DNA of 64,000 bases from DASRIA01 sp963724065 (GCA_963724065.1 CAVRTB010000006.1:434001-498000); one strand, 5' to 3'; positions 1-8,937 are shown, counted from the stretch's first letter. Notes: a model not told the origin generated them from the sequence alone. Program-made: numbers and translations.

Positions 1-155
1 TCTTTCGCCGGCGTGTGCTGCTGATGGCCCCCGTGCACCACCACTTCGAGCTGATGGGCTGGTCGGAGACCAAGATCATGGTGCGCTTCTGGATCACCGC
101 CGCGATCGTCAGCGCGATCGGCTTCACGGTCTACCAGCAGAGCATCGGGGCGTAA
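1..155 (+). CDS. mraY: MraY C-terminus (phospho-N-acetylmuramoyl-pentapeptide transferase), partial
   Basis: The reading frame enters from the left edge (first full codon at 3) and stops at TAA 153-155. The visible tail contains LLMAPVHHHFELMGWSE, the conserved MraY C-terminal histidine motif (MAPxHHHFE), followed by one hydrophobic segment ending in YQQSIGA. MraY transfers phospho-MurNAc-pentapeptide to undecaprenyl phosphate in the membrane, making lipid I. It sits directly before murD, as in the standard dcw cluster. Only about 50 residues are in the window, so nothing can be said about the rest. Confidence 0.93.
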   Translation, partial: FRRRVLLMAPVHHHFELMGWSETKIMVRFWITAAIVSAIGFTVYQQSIGA

Positions 156-198
156 CCGTGGCTTTCGGCGACGCCGGGGTCGATCGTCCACGATATGC

Positions 199-1608
199 GT
201 GGAAAATCGACCGCTGCGGCCCGCGGCTTGGCCTCCGAGTCGCCTCGACCCCTTGACCCACCGCAGACCGCCGCTGCCGCCCGGCCCCTACCTGATCGTG
301 GGCCTTGCCCGGTCCGGGGTTGCCGCCGCGCTGGCGCTCGCGGCCGCCCGGCCCGGCGAGCGGATCGTGGGCGTCGACTCGGGGCGGCCGCCGGAGGCCC
401 TCGCGGAGCGCGAAAGGCTTGCGGCCGCGGGCGTCGAAATCCACCTGGAATCGGATGGGACCCAAGCCTTGGAGGCATCGCCGCCGCCCGCGACGCTCGT
501 CAAGAGCCCCGGGGTTCCCCAGCATGCGCCCGTCGTCGGGCAGGCACGCCGCAGGGGACTCGAGGTCGTCGGAGAGCTGGAGCTCGGCTGGCGGATGCTC
601 CCCAACGAGTTCATCGCGGTGACCGGAACCAATGGAAAGACGACGACGGTCGAGCTGATCGGTGCGATGCACCGGGCGGCCGCGGCGCCCGTGGCGGTGG
701 CGGGGAACGTGGGCACGCCGCTCACCTCGCTCCCGGGCACGACCGGGAGGGGCACGGTCGTCTGCGAGGCGTCGAGCTTCCAGCTCGAGGACTCGATCGC
801 GTTCGCGCCCGAGGCGGCCGTCTTCCTGAACCTCTCCGACGACCACCTCGACCGGCATCTGTCGAGCGGCGCCTACCTCGGCGCGAAGCTACGCATCTTC
901 GCCAACCAGCATCCGGCCGATCTCGCGGTGGTGAACGCGCGCGACGCGGACCTGCTGACGGGGGTCAGCGCGCGCACGATCACGTTCGGCGACGGTGACA
1001 TGCGCCGCGAGGGCGAGATGCTCGTCTGGCGCGACGACCGCCTGGTCGACGTCGGCGAGATCCGCCTGCGCGGGGAGCACAACCTCGAAAACGCGATGGC
1101 CGCCGCCGCCGTCTCGCTCGAGCGCGGCATCGACCGGGAGGCGGTGCGCACGGCGCTGCGCGAGTTCGCCGGGCTGCCGCACCGGATGGAGCACGTCGCC
1201 GAGGTGGGCGGCGTCGAGTACGTGAACGACTCGAAGGCGACCAACCCGGGCGCCGCCGCGGCGGCGCTCGAGGCGTTCGGCGCCGGCGTGCACGCGATCA
1301 TGGGCGGCTCGCTGAAGGGGGGCGATTTCGGCGAGCTCGAGTCGGACGTGCGCGCGACCTGTCGCGCGTGCTACCTGATCGGTGAGGCGGCCGACCGCCT
1401 GGCCTTCGACCTCGCGGACAGCGGCGTGGAGCTGGTCCACTGCGGTGACATGGAGCACGCCGTCGGCGAGGCGTCACGGCGCGCCCGGCCGGACGAGGTC
1501 GTGCTGCTCGCGCCGGCGTGTGCGAGCTTCGACCAGTACCGCGACTACGAGCAGCGCGGCGAGCACTTCCGCTCGCTCGTGCAGGCGCTTGCTGAGGGGC
1601 AACGGTGA
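199..1608 (+). CDS. murD: UDP-N-acetylmuramoyl-L-alanine--D-glutamate ligase (MurD)
   Basis: 469 aa, normal length for MurD. It adds D-glutamate to UDP-MurNAc-L-Ala in the cytoplasm. An N-terminal Rossmann-like segment (YLIVGLARSGVAAA, about residues 31-44) is followed by the ATP loop GTNGKTT near residue 142, then a Mur ligase central domain with HRMEHVAEVGGVEYVNDSKATNP-type sequence (written here only as its key DSKATNP) and a C-terminal domain. The GTG start at 199 has no clear ribosome binding site; TTG at 253 is an alternative. It follows mraY by 43 nt and its stop overlaps the ftsW GTG start, so the two are translationally coupled. Confidence 0.95.
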   Translation: MENRPLRPAAWPPSRLDPLTHRRPPLPPGPYLIVGLARSGVAAALALAAARPGERIVGVDSGRPPEALAERERLAAAGVEIHLESDGTQALEASPPPATLVKSPGVPQHAPVVGQARRRGLEVVGELELGWRMLPNEFIAVTGTNGKTTTVELIGAMHRAAAAPVAVAGNVGTPLTSLPGTTGRGTVVCEASSFQLEDSIAFAPEAAVFLNLSDDHLDRHLSSGAYLGAKLRIFANQHPADLAVVNARDADLLTGVSARTITFGDGDMRREGEMLVWRDDRLVDVGEIRLRGEHNLENAMAAAAVSLERGIDREAVRTALREFAGLPHRMEHVAEVGGVEYVNDSKATNPGAAAAALEAFGAGVHAIMGGSLKGGDFGELESDVRATCRACYLIGEAADRLAFDLADSGVELVHCGDMEHAVGEASRRARPDEVVLLAPACASFDQYRDYEQRGEHFRSLVQALAEGQR

Positions 1609-2912
1609 GGCACGTGAGGCTGCCGCGCACGCTGCCGCGGCTTCCCTGGAATCGCGGGCAGCGCGTGGAGATGACCTTCGAGGAGCAGATGCTGCGCACC
1701 GCGACGCTCGTGCTGATCGCGTTCGGCGCGGTGATGGTCTACAGCGCCAGCTCGGGCACGTCGCTGCTGTCGCAGGGCGGCGACTCGTCGGAGTACCTCA
1801 AGCGGTATCTCGCCTCCGCGGCGCTCGGCCTGGTCGCGCTGTCGTTCTTCGCGCGGCACGGCCTCGAGACCGCGAAGCGGCTCACGCCGATCCTGCTGAT
1901 CGTCGCGCTCGCGGGCCTCGTGCTCGTGCTGGTGCCCGGCTTCGGCATCGCGGCGAACGGCTCGCGCCGCTGGCTCGGGGCCGGCCCGCTCCAGTTCCAG
2001 CCGTCCGAGGTCGCAAAGCTCGCGCTCGTGCTCTACGCGGCGCTGCTGATCGCGGGCAAGCCGGAGCGCGTGCGCTCGCTCTACGGGGTGCGGCCGCTGA
2101 TCCTGCTCGCGGGCGCGATGGCGCTACTCATCGTCGTCGAGCCGGACCTCGGCACGGCGATGGTGATCTGCTTCACGCTCGGCGCGCTGCTCGTCGTGGG
2201 CGGGGTCAGCATGCGCCACCTGCTGGTGCTCTTCGGCTGCCTCGCGGCGCTTGCGCTGATCGCCGCCGTGATCGAGCCGTACCGCCGCGAGCGGCTCACC
2301 TCGTTCCTCGATCCGTGGGCGGACGCGCAGGGCAGCGGCTTCCAGTCCGTGCAGGCGATGATCGCGATCGGCTCCGGCGGGTTCTTCGGCGTCGGCCTCG
2401 GGGAGAGTGTCCAGAAGCTCTTCTATCTGCCGGAGGCCCACACCGACATGATCCTCGCGGTGATCGGCGAGGAGCTCGGCCTGCTCGGCATGTTGGGCGT
2501 CCTGTTCTTCTACGGGATGATCGCCTACGCGGGGCTGCGCTCGGCGCGGATGGCGAAGGATCTGTACGCGAAGCTCGTCGCCGCGGGGATCACGTCGGTG
2601 ATCCTGATCCAGGCGACCGTCAACTTCTTCGCGGTGCTCGGGGTGCTGCCGCTCACGGGCGTGCCCCTGCCCTTCATCTCGTACGGGAACAGCAACCTCG
2701 TGGTGCTGCTGACGGGGATGGGCATCCTCATCAACGTGGCCCGGCAGGGCGCTGCGCGGCCCGCGTTGCGCCTCGTCGACGACGCCGGCCGGCGGAGCGG
2801 GTCGGGTCCAGCAGATATAAGGAAGGCTGATGCCAACCGTGGTGATCGCAGCGGGCGGGACCGCCGGGCACGTCGTTCCGGCGCTGGCGGTCGCAGACGA
2901 GCTGCGGGATAG
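1605..2912 (+). CDS. ftsW: Lipid II polymerase / cell division protein FtsW
   Basis: 435 aa SEDS-family integral membrane protein with about ten hydrophobic segments. The SEDS signature GVPLPFISYG lies near residues 353-362, and VEPDLGTA and the E-H-T-D-x-I-x-A loop are present. FtsW polymerises glycan strands at the division septum together with a class B PBP. The start is GTG 1605, overlapping the murD TGA. The frame runs 83 nt into murG. The last 30 residues (after PADIRKAD) are encoded by murG DNA and form a basic, probably disordered tail that most FtsW proteins lack. Confidence 0.94.
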   Translation: MRHVRLPRTLPRLPWNRGQRVEMTFEEQMLRTATLVLIAFGAVMVYSASSGTSLLSQGGDSSEYLKRYLASAALGLVALSFFARHGLETAKRLTPILLIVALAGLVLVLVPGFGIAANGSRRWLGAGPLQFQPSEVAKLALVLYAALLIAGKPERVRSLYGVRPLILLAGAMALLIVVEPDLGTAMVICFTLGALLVVGGVSMRHLLVLFGCLAALALIAAVIEPYRRERLTSFLDPWADAQGSGFQSVQAMIAIGSGGFFGVGLGESVQKLFYLPEAHTDMILAVIGEELGLLGMLGVLFFYGMIAYAGLRSARMAKDLYAKLVAAGITSVILIQATVNFFAVLGVLPLTGVPLPFISYGNSNLVVLLTGMGILINVARQGAARPALRLVDDAGRRSGSGPADIRKADANRGDRSGRDRRARRSGAGGRRRAAG

Positions 2913-5319
2913 AGGCGCAGGCGTAGTCTGGGCGGGCACCCGCGAGCGCGCCGAGGCGCAGCTCGTGCCGGCCGCCGGCTACCCGATCGAGTACCTCTCC
3001 GTGAGGGGCCTCGACCGGCGCAATCCCGTGCGCGCGCTCGGCGCGGCCGCGCGCGCCGGCGCCGCCGCGGCGACGGCGCGCGCGATGCTGGCCCGCGTCG
3101 GCGCCGACGCGGTGCTCGCGGGCGGCGGCTACGTGGCGGGGCCGGTCGGTCTTGCCGCGGTCGCGCGGCGCATCCCGCTCGTCCTCACCGAGGCCGACAG
3201 CCACCTCGGCCTCGCCAACCGGATGCTCGCGCCCTTCGCGCGCAGGGTCTGCCTCGCGTTCCCGGTCGAGGGACGCACCGGCGACCGCTATCTGGTCACG
3301 GGCCGGCCGGTGCCGCGCGCGGTCGTCGAGGCCGACCGCGACACCGCGCGCGCGCGGCTCGGCGTGCCGGCGGACGCGATGTGCGTGCTCGTGTTCGGCG
3401 GCAGCCTCGGCGCCCGGTCGCTCAACACCGCCGCGGCCGAGGCGCTCGCCGGCGCGGGCGTGCACGTGCTGCACATCACCGGCATGCGGGACTTCGACGA
3501 GGTCCGCGCGCGCGTCGGGGACACGGACGGCTACGCGGTGCTCGAGTACCTCGACTCCCTCGCGGACCCGCTCGCCGCGAGCGACCTCGTGGTCGCCCGC
3601 GCGGGCGGCTCGGTCTTCGAGATCGCGGCCGCGGGCAGGCCCGCGATCCTGGTGCCCTACCCGCACGCCACCGCCGACCACCAGGCAAAGAACGCGCGCT
3701 GGATGGCCGGCGCCGGCGCGGCGGTCGTGATCGGCGACGAGGAGCTGTCCGCCGCGCGCCTGCGCGCGGAGGTCGAGGCGCTTGCCGGCGACCCGGAGCG
3801 GCTCGCGCGGATGGCCGGCGCGGCGCGCTCCGTCGCACGCCCGGACGCGGCGTCGGCGATCGCCACGGAGGTGCTCGCGTCAATCGGGGAGCGATCGCGA
3901 GGGGCGTCCCATGCGCCGTCCGAGCCCGACCCCGCCGAGCCCGGGCCCGCCGAGCGGCCCTGGGCGGGGCGCCGCCTGCACCTCGTCGGCATCGGCGGCG
4001 CCGGGATGAGCGGCCTCGCGCTGATCGCGCGCGCGCTCGGCGCGGACGTCAGCGGATGCGACCAGGCGGAGACCGCTTACTTCGAAGAGCTGCGCGCGGC
4101 GGGGATCGAGCCGCAGGTGGGCCACGACGCGGCGCACGCGTCGCCGGGCACCGAGATCGTCGTGTCGACCGCCGTCCCGCGCGATCTTCCGGAGGTGGCC
4201 GCCGCCGCGACGGTGATCCACCGTGGCGAGCTGCTCGCGCAGGCGGCGTCGATGCGCCGTGTGATCGCGGTCGCGGGGACGCACGGCAAGACGACGACCA
4301 CCGCAATGGCCGCCCACGCGCTCGCCGCGTGCGGCGAGGCGGTCGGCTACGCGGTCGGGGCGGAGCTGCCGCTCCCCGGCGGCGGCCACAGGCCGAACGC
4401 GGTCTGGGGCAGCGGGCCGTGGATGGTCGTCGAGGCCGACGAGTCGGACCGCTCGTTCCTGAACTTCGAGCCGGACGTCGCGGTCGTCACCAACCTCGAG
4501 CTCGACCACCACTCGACGTATGCGTCCGAGGTGGAGGTCCGCCGGGCGTTCGATGACTTCCGCGCGCGCGTGCGCCCCGGTGGCACGGTCGTGGCGTGGG
4601 AGAACGCCGGGCCCCGGGCCGGCGACGTCGAGTTCGGGACCTCGCCGCACGCGGCGCTGCGGGCCCGCGACGTGCGCGCCGCCGGCACCGGCATGCAGTT
4701 CACGCTTGCAGTGAACGGGGTCGACGTGTGCGAGGCCGAGATTCCCGTGCCCGGCGAGCACAACGTGCTCAACGCGCTCGCGGCGATCGGCGCGGCGCGC
4801 GCCGCGGGTTGCGACCCCGCTCGCGCGGCCGGGGCGCTGCGGTCGTTTCAGCCCGCGGGCCGCCGCTTCGAGCCCAGGGGCGAGGCGGGCGGCGTGCGCC
4901 TGTTCGACGACTACGCGCACCACGCGACCGAGGTCGCGGCGACGCTCGCGGCGGCGCGCGCGCTCGAGCCGGGCCGGCTGGTCGCGGTGTTCCAGCCGCA
5001 TCTCTACTCGCGCACCGCGCACACGCACCGTGATCTCGGCCGGGCGCTCGCGCAAGCCGACGTCGTCGTGGTGCTCGACGTCTACCGGGCGCGCGAGCAC
5101 GCCGAGGACTTCCCCGGCGTCGACGGGGCGATGGTCGCGCGCGCGGCGGCCGACCGCGCCGGCGGGCGAGAGGTGTGGTGGCTGCCCACCCGCGAGGAGG
5201 CGGTCGGCGTGCTGTCCGGGCACCTGCGCCCGGGTGACCTGGTCGTGACGCTCGGCGCCGGTGACGTCGACCGGGTCGCCGGGGACCTGCTCGAGCGCCT
5301 CGACGGCGGCGCCGGATGA
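2830..5319 (+). CDS. murG/murC: MurG-MurC fusion: GlcNAc transferase + UDP-MurNAc--L-alanine ligase
   Basis: 829 aa, one uninterrupted frame. Residues 1-360 are MurG: GGTAGHVVPA at 9-18, a GGSLGARSLN nucleotide-sugar loop, and GGSVFEIAAAGRP containing the sugar-nucleotide-binding Glu. After an acidic/proline linker (about 360-378), residues 380-829 are MurC: GIGGAGMSG, the ATP loop GTHGKTTTT near 483, VVEADESDRS, DHHSTY and DDYAHHATE. MurG makes lipid II at the membrane; MurC loads L-Ala on UDP-MurNAc in the cytoplasm. The ATG at 2830 has a strong AGGAAGG site 4 nt upstream. The MurG acceptor-side HEQN motif is replaced by TEAD. An internal GTG (residue 348) exists, but no stop separates the halves. 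Confidence 0.93.
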   Translation: MPTVVIAAGGTAGHVVPALAVADELRDRGAGVVWAGTRERAEAQLVPAAGYPIEYLSVRGLDRRNPVRALGAAARAGAAAATARAMLARVGADAVLAGGGYVAGPVGLAAVARRIPLVLTEADSHLGLANRMLAPFARRVCLAFPVEGRTGDRYLVTGRPVPRAVVEADRDTARARLGVPADAMCVLVFGGSLGARSLNTAAAEALAGAGVHVLHITGMRDFDEVRARVGDTDGYAVLEYLDSLADPLAASDLVVARAGGSVFEIAAAGRPAILVPYPHATADHQAKNARWMAGAGAAVVIGDEELSAARLRAEVEALAGDPERLARMAGAARSVARPDAASAIATEVLASIGERSRGASHAPSEPDPAEPGPAERPWAGRRLHLVGIGGAGMSGLALIARALGADVSGCDQAETAYFEELRAAGIEPQVGHDAAHASPGTEIVVSTAVPRDLPEVAAAATVIHRGELLAQAASMRRVIAVAGTHGKTTTTAMAAHALAACGEAVGYAVGAELPLPGGGHRPNAVWGSGPWMVVEADESDRSFLNFEPDVAVVTNLELDHHSTYASEVEVRRAFDDFRARVRPGGTVVAWENAGPRAGDVEFGTSPHAALRARDVRAAGTGMQFTLAVNGVDVCEAEIPVPGEHNVLNALAAIGAARAAGCDPARAAGALRSFQPAGRRFEPRGEAGGVRLFDDYAHHATEVAATLAAARALEPGRLVAVFQPHLYSRTAHTHRDLGRALAQADVVVVLDVYRAREHAEDFPGVDGAMVARAAADRAGGREVWWLPTREEAVGVLSGHLRPGDLVVTLGAGDVDRVAGDLLERLDGGAG

Positions 5320-6218
5320 GTGCCGCGCCGCAGCACGTGCTGCGCGACTACCCGCTCGCGAGGCTCACGACCGTGCGCACGGGCGGCCCGGCCGGCGCGT
5401 TCGCCCGGCCGCGCACGGAGGAGGAGCTGGTCGGCCTGCTGCGGTGGGCGCAGGACGAGGGCCTCGACGTAGGAGTCGTGGGCTCGGGATCGAATCTTCT
5501 CGTAGCGGACCTCGGTTTCGCAGGACTTGCCTTGAAATTGGACGGATCCCTCGCCGCGATAGAGCACGATGCCGGCCGCCTCGTCTGCGGGGGCGGCGCC
5601 CGCCTGCCCCAGGCGGCGGCGAGGGCGGCCGCGCTCGGGCTTTCGGGAATCGAGTTCGGCGTGAGCATCCCCGGCACGGTCGGCGGCGCGGTCCGCATGA
5701 ACGCGAACGCCTACGGGGGCGACCTCGCACGCGTGCTCGAGTGGGTCGACGTCTGCACGGCCGCGGGGGTCGAGCGCCGCGCGCCCGCTGACCTCGGCTT
5801 CGCGTACCGCCGCTCCAACCTCGCCCCCCGCGAGGTCGTCGCGCGAGCGTCGTTCGCGCTCGAGCCGCGCGATTCCGCGCATGTCAAGGCGACGCTCGCG
5901 GATCTGCGTGCGCGCCGGCGCGAGGCGCAGCCGTCGGGTGTCAAGACCTTCGGCTCGACCTTCAAGAACCCGGAAGGCGATGACCGCAGCGCGGGGCAAC
6001 TGCTCGAGGCAGCGGGTTGCAAGGGGCTCGCGGTCGGCGGAGCCCGCTTCAGCCCCAAGCACGCCAACTTCGTCGAGAATGCCGGATCCGCCACGACGGC
6101 GGACGTGCTCGGGCTGATCGCCGAGGGCCGGCGCCGGGTCCAGGACCGCTTCGGGATCGAGCTCGAGCCGGAGGTCCAGCTGCTGGGCGACATCCGCTTC
6201 CCGTGGGCGGCCTCATGA
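5316..6218 (+). CDS. murB: UDP-N-acetylenolpyruvoylglucosamine reductase (MurB)
   Basis: 300 aa FAD-dependent NADPH enzyme that reduces enolpyruvyl-UDP-GlcNAc to UDP-MurNAc. It has the FAD-binding half with VVGSGSNLLV and GVSIPGTVGGAVRMNA, then the substrate half with FGSTFKNP, whose serine is the family's proton donor position, and SAGQLLEAAGCKG, typical of type II MurB. The ATGA overlap with the murG-murC stop indicates coupling. It supplies the substrate for the MurC half of the upstream fusion. Confidence 0.95.
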   Translation: MSAAPQHVLRDYPLARLTTVRTGGPAGAFARPRTEEELVGLLRWAQDEGLDVGVVGSGSNLLVADLGFAGLALKLDGSLAAIEHDAGRLVCGGGARLPQAAARAAALGLSGIEFGVSIPGTVGGAVRMNANAYGGDLARVLEWVDVCTAAGVERRAPADLGFAYRRSNLAPREVVARASFALEPRDSAHVKATLADLRARRREAQPSGVKTFGSTFKNPEGDDRSAGQLLEAAGCKGLAVGGARFSPKHANFVENAGSATTADVLGLIAEGRRRVQDRFGIELEPEVQLLGDIRFPWAAS

Positions 6219-7093
6219 GCACTTCCCCTTTCGCGCGCCGGGCGCTGGCGAGCCTCGGCGACCTTCCGATCTCGCGTGGCTTCATGGCCGGCTTCGGCGC
6301 GCTCGCGATCGCGGCGGTGCTGGCGTTCGGCTGGCTGTGGGTGCGTGACTCCTCGATCGTGCGCGTGAGCGAGGTCGAGGTCACGGGTCTCACGACGCGC
6401 GACGCACCGGCGATCCGCCGCACGCTGCGCCAGGCGGCGATGCGGATGACGACGCTCCACTACAGCGAGCAGGAGCTGGCGCGCGCGGTCGAGCCGTTTC
6501 CCGCGGTGGAGTCGGTCTCGGTGGATGCCGACGTCCCGCACAAGCTGGTAATCAGCGTGCGCGAGCACCTCCCGGTCGCGGCGCTCGTGTCCGGAGACTC
6601 CCGCCGGGTGGCGGTTGCGAGCGACGGGACGCTGCTGCCCCACGAGCGCGACTCGCGGCTGCCCACCGTGAAGGTCGACGCGATCCCCGGCGGCGGCAGG
6701 CTCGGGAGCGGGGCGGAGGCCGGCCTGGTCCGCGTGATCGCCGGCGCCCCGGAGGAGCTGCGGCCGCTGCTCGAGCGCGCCTACCGCGCGGGTGACGGCG
6801 TGCGGGTCGCGATCGATGGTGGCCCGACACTGCGTTTCGGCGCGCCGATCAGGCTTGCGGCGAAGTGGACGGCCGCGGCGCGGGTGCTCGCCGACACCCC
6901 CGCGGCTGCCGCCGCGTCGATCGACCTGCGAATCCCCGAGCGGCCCTCGGCCGCGTATCGGGACGATGTCCCCGAGGAAACAGTCACGGCCGAGACCACC
7001 GGAGTGCAGGCCGCCGCCGCGGCGGCTGTCGCCGAGCAGCCGGTCGCCACCGGGGCGACGGGCGCGACCGGCGCGGGGGTGCCGGTCCCTTAG
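6215..7093 (+). CDS. ftsQ: Cell division protein FtsQ/DivIB
   Basis: 292 aa bitopic membrane protein: a short cytoplasmic N-terminus, one TM segment at about residues 25-45, then a POTRA domain starting VRVSEVEVTGL, and a beta domain. It belongs to the divisome scaffold with FtsB/FtsL. The start is ATG 6215, overlapping the murB TGA. The frame is open further upstream inside murB, but that part reads as antisense-like arginine-rich sequence and was rejected. The C-terminus carries an Ala-rich and GATGATGA-type repeat tail, probably disordered and periplasm-facing. ftsA is absent between ftsQ and ftsZ, as usual in actinobacteria. Confidence 0.88.
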   Translation: MSTSPFARRALASLGDLPISRGFMAGFGALAIAAVLAFGWLWVRDSSIVRVSEVEVTGLTTRDAPAIRRTLRQAAMRMTTLHYSEQELARAVEPFPAVESVSVDADVPHKLVISVREHLPVAALVSGDSRRVAVASDGTLLPHERDSRLPTVKVDAIPGGGRLGSGAEAGLVRVIAGAPEELRPLLERAYRAGDGVRVAIDGGPTLRFGAPIRLAAKWTAAARVLADTPAAAAASIDLRIPERPSAAYRDDVPEETVTAETTGVQAAAAAAVAEQPVATGATGATGAGVPVP

Positions 7094-7119
7094 CGCGCGA
7101 GCCCATGGTGCGCGGTTTG

Positions 7120-7138
7120 GCCCACCTATACGGTGGGC
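7120..7138. promoter_or_regulatory. Perfect inverted repeat upstream of ftsZ
   Basis: GCCCACC-TATAC-GGTGGGC: 7-bp perfect arms around a 5-nt centre, 27 nt after the ftsQ stop. No T-run follows, so it does not look like an intrinsic terminator. An operator for ftsZ or an mRNA hairpin are both possible. Confidence 0.4.
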
Positions 7139-7236
7139 GATCGGTCGCACCGTGCGGGCGTCCAACGCTCAATGGCGACTCGAGGGTTGAGACTCTCTAC
7201 TTCGGGTCGAGCGGGCGACCGAACTCGTGCAGCGCG

Positions 7237-7265
7237 TTGCACGGGTCGGGAATTTGGCCTATCGT
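7237..7265 (+). promoter_or_regulatory. Candidate ftsZ promoter
   Basis: TTGCAC at 7237-7242 and TATCGT at 7260-7265 with a 17-nt spacer, inside the 254-nt gap between ftsQ and ftsZ. Spacing fits a primary-sigma promoter and would give ftsZ an approximately 75-nt leader. This is pattern match only. Confidence 0.45.
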
Positions 7266-7347
7266 GCCGAATCCACTCCGAAACCGGAGTCGGCCAAGTC
7301 TGCACCATTACTGGAGCCTTGGCGTGCCGGAGCGGGAGGGAGCGCAA

Positions 7348-8418
7348 ATGGAAAGCTCGAGCTATCTAGCGGTCATCAAGGTGGTAGGCGTCGGCGGCGG
7401 CGGGACCAATGCCGTCAACCGGATGGTGGACGCGGGCCTCAAGGGTGTCGAGTTCATCGCCGTGAACACCGACAACCAGGCACTTCGCATGACGGAGGCC
7501 GACATCAAGCTGAACATCGGCTCCGAGCTGACCAAGGGCCTCGGCGCCGGCGCGAACCCCGACGTGGGCTTCGCCGCCGCCGAAGAGAGCCACGACGAGA
7601 TCAAGGAGTCCCTGAAGGGGGCGGACATGGTCTTCGTCACCGCGGGCGAGGGTGGCGGCACCGGCACCGGCGGCGCGCCCGTCGTGGCCGAGATCGCGAA
7701 GGACGAGATCGGCGCGCTGACCGTCGGCGTCGTGACGCGCCCGTTCGAGTTCGAGGGCGCGCGCCGCGCGGAGCAGGCCGAGCAGGGCATCCGCGCCCTG
7801 CGCGAGAAGGTCGACACGCTGATCACGATCCCGAACGACCGGCTGCTCCAGATGGTGGAGCGGCGCACGAGCATCCTCGATGCCTTCCGGGAGGCCGACA
7901 ACGTGCTGCGCCAGGGCGTCCAGGGCATCACCGACCTGATCACGGTTCCCGGCCTGATCAACCTCGACTTCGCCGACGTGCGCACGATCATGCGAGACGC
8001 CGGCTCCGCGCTGATGGGCATCGGCGTCGCATCGGGCGAGAACCGCGCGGCCGAGGCCGCGAAGAACGCGATCTCCTCGCCGCTGCTCGAGGAGTCGGTC
8101 GAGGGCGCGACCGGCATCCTGCTGAACATCACCGGCGGGCGTGACCTCGGCCTTTTCGAGGTCAACGAGGCGGCCGAGATGGTCACCGCCGCGGCCGACA
8201 AGAACTCGAACATCATCTTCGGGTCCGTGATCGACGAGAACCTCGAGGACGAGGTCCGGGTCACGGTGATCGCAACCGGGTTCGACGGCAAGGGCGCGCG
8301 CCGGCCGGCCTCACGCCAAGGCGGCGCGGGCCGCCGCGACGTCGTCTACGACGACCGCGTGCGCCGCGAGCTCGAGATCGGGGACGACGAGATCGACATC
8401 CCCGAGTTTCTGAAGTAA
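7348..8418 (+). CDS. ftsZ: Cell division protein FtsZ
   Basis: 356 aa tubulin-like GTPase that forms the Z ring. N-terminal IKVVGVGGGGTNAVNRM, the tubulin signature GGGTGTGGAP at about residues 102-111, and NIIFGSVIDE in the C-terminal domain are all present. It ends with DIPEFLK, the conserved C-terminal peptide that binds membrane tethers such as SepF. The ATG 7348 is preceded by GGGAGGG. The linker before the tail is short (about 40 residues). No ftsA or sepF lies adjacent in the window. Confidence 0.97.
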   Translation: MESSSYLAVIKVVGVGGGGTNAVNRMVDAGLKGVEFIAVNTDNQALRMTEADIKLNIGSELTKGLGAGANPDVGFAAAEESHDEIKESLKGADMVFVTAGEGGGTGTGGAPVVAEIAKDEIGALTVGVVTRPFEFEGARRAEQAEQGIRALREKVDTLITIPNDRLLQMVERRTSILDAFREADNVLRQGVQGITDLITVPGLINLDFADVRTIMRDAGSALMGIGVASGENRAAEAAKNAISSPLLEESVEGATGILLNITGGRDLGLFEVNEAAEMVTAAADKNSNIIFGSVIDENLEDEVRVTVIATGFDGKGARRPASRQGGAGRRDVVYDDRVRRELEIGDDEIDIPEFLK

Positions 8419-8433
8419 GGCGGCAACGAGCTG

Positions 8434-8880
8434 GTGAAGCTGCGCGAGCGCTTCGAGGTGGAGGTCTCGAAGAAGTGGAGGCGCGCGCTGATCGGCTCGA
8501 TCGCCCTGCTGGCCGCGGTCCTGCCTGCTTGCGGCGGCGACGGCGAGGGCAAGGGCGACCTCGCGCCGGGGAAGCTGTTCGACCCCGTCGACGTGACGCG
8601 CTGCCTGCGCGGCGAGGGCTTCAGCGTCGACCAGCCGCAGAGCGGCCTGGGGATCGACTTCACCGTTCGGCGCCCCGACGGGCGCAACAGCATCGACGTG
8701 GGCGTCGAGCCAACCGCGTCCGATGCCGCGGATCGTGAGAAGGAATGGAGGAAGCTCGCCGACGAGGCCGGCGTCGAGGACGCGCAGTCCTACTACTTCC
8801 GCTACGGGAACCTGATTCTCGGCTACGAGCGCGTCCCGACCGGGGCCTTCAGGCGGAAGGTCGAGCGCTGCCTGGCGTAG
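8434..8880 (+). CDS. Putative lipoprotein of unknown function
   Basis: 148 aa, GTG start 15 nt after ftsZ. A basic N-terminus, a hydrophobic stretch IGSIALLAAVLPAC and a following GGDGEG give a plausible signal peptidase II lipobox (LPAC, Cys about residue 33). The mature part is a small alpha/beta domain with two further cysteines (TRCLRGEGF and VERCLA) that could form a disulfide. I do not recognise the family. Its position right behind ftsZ suggests co-transcription but does not prove a division role. Confidence 0.6.
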   Translation: MKLRERFEVEVSKKWRRALIGSIALLAAVLPACGGDGEGKGDLAPGKLFDPVDVTRCLRGEGFSVDQPQSGLGIDFTVRRPDGRNSIDVGVEPTASDAADREKEWRKLADEAGVEDAQSYYFRYGNLILGYERVPTGAFRRKVERCLA

Positions 8881-8937
8881 CTAGGACTGGTCGAGCGACG
8901 TGATCGTGAACGCCGTGAATCCCGCGCTCGGCTGACG

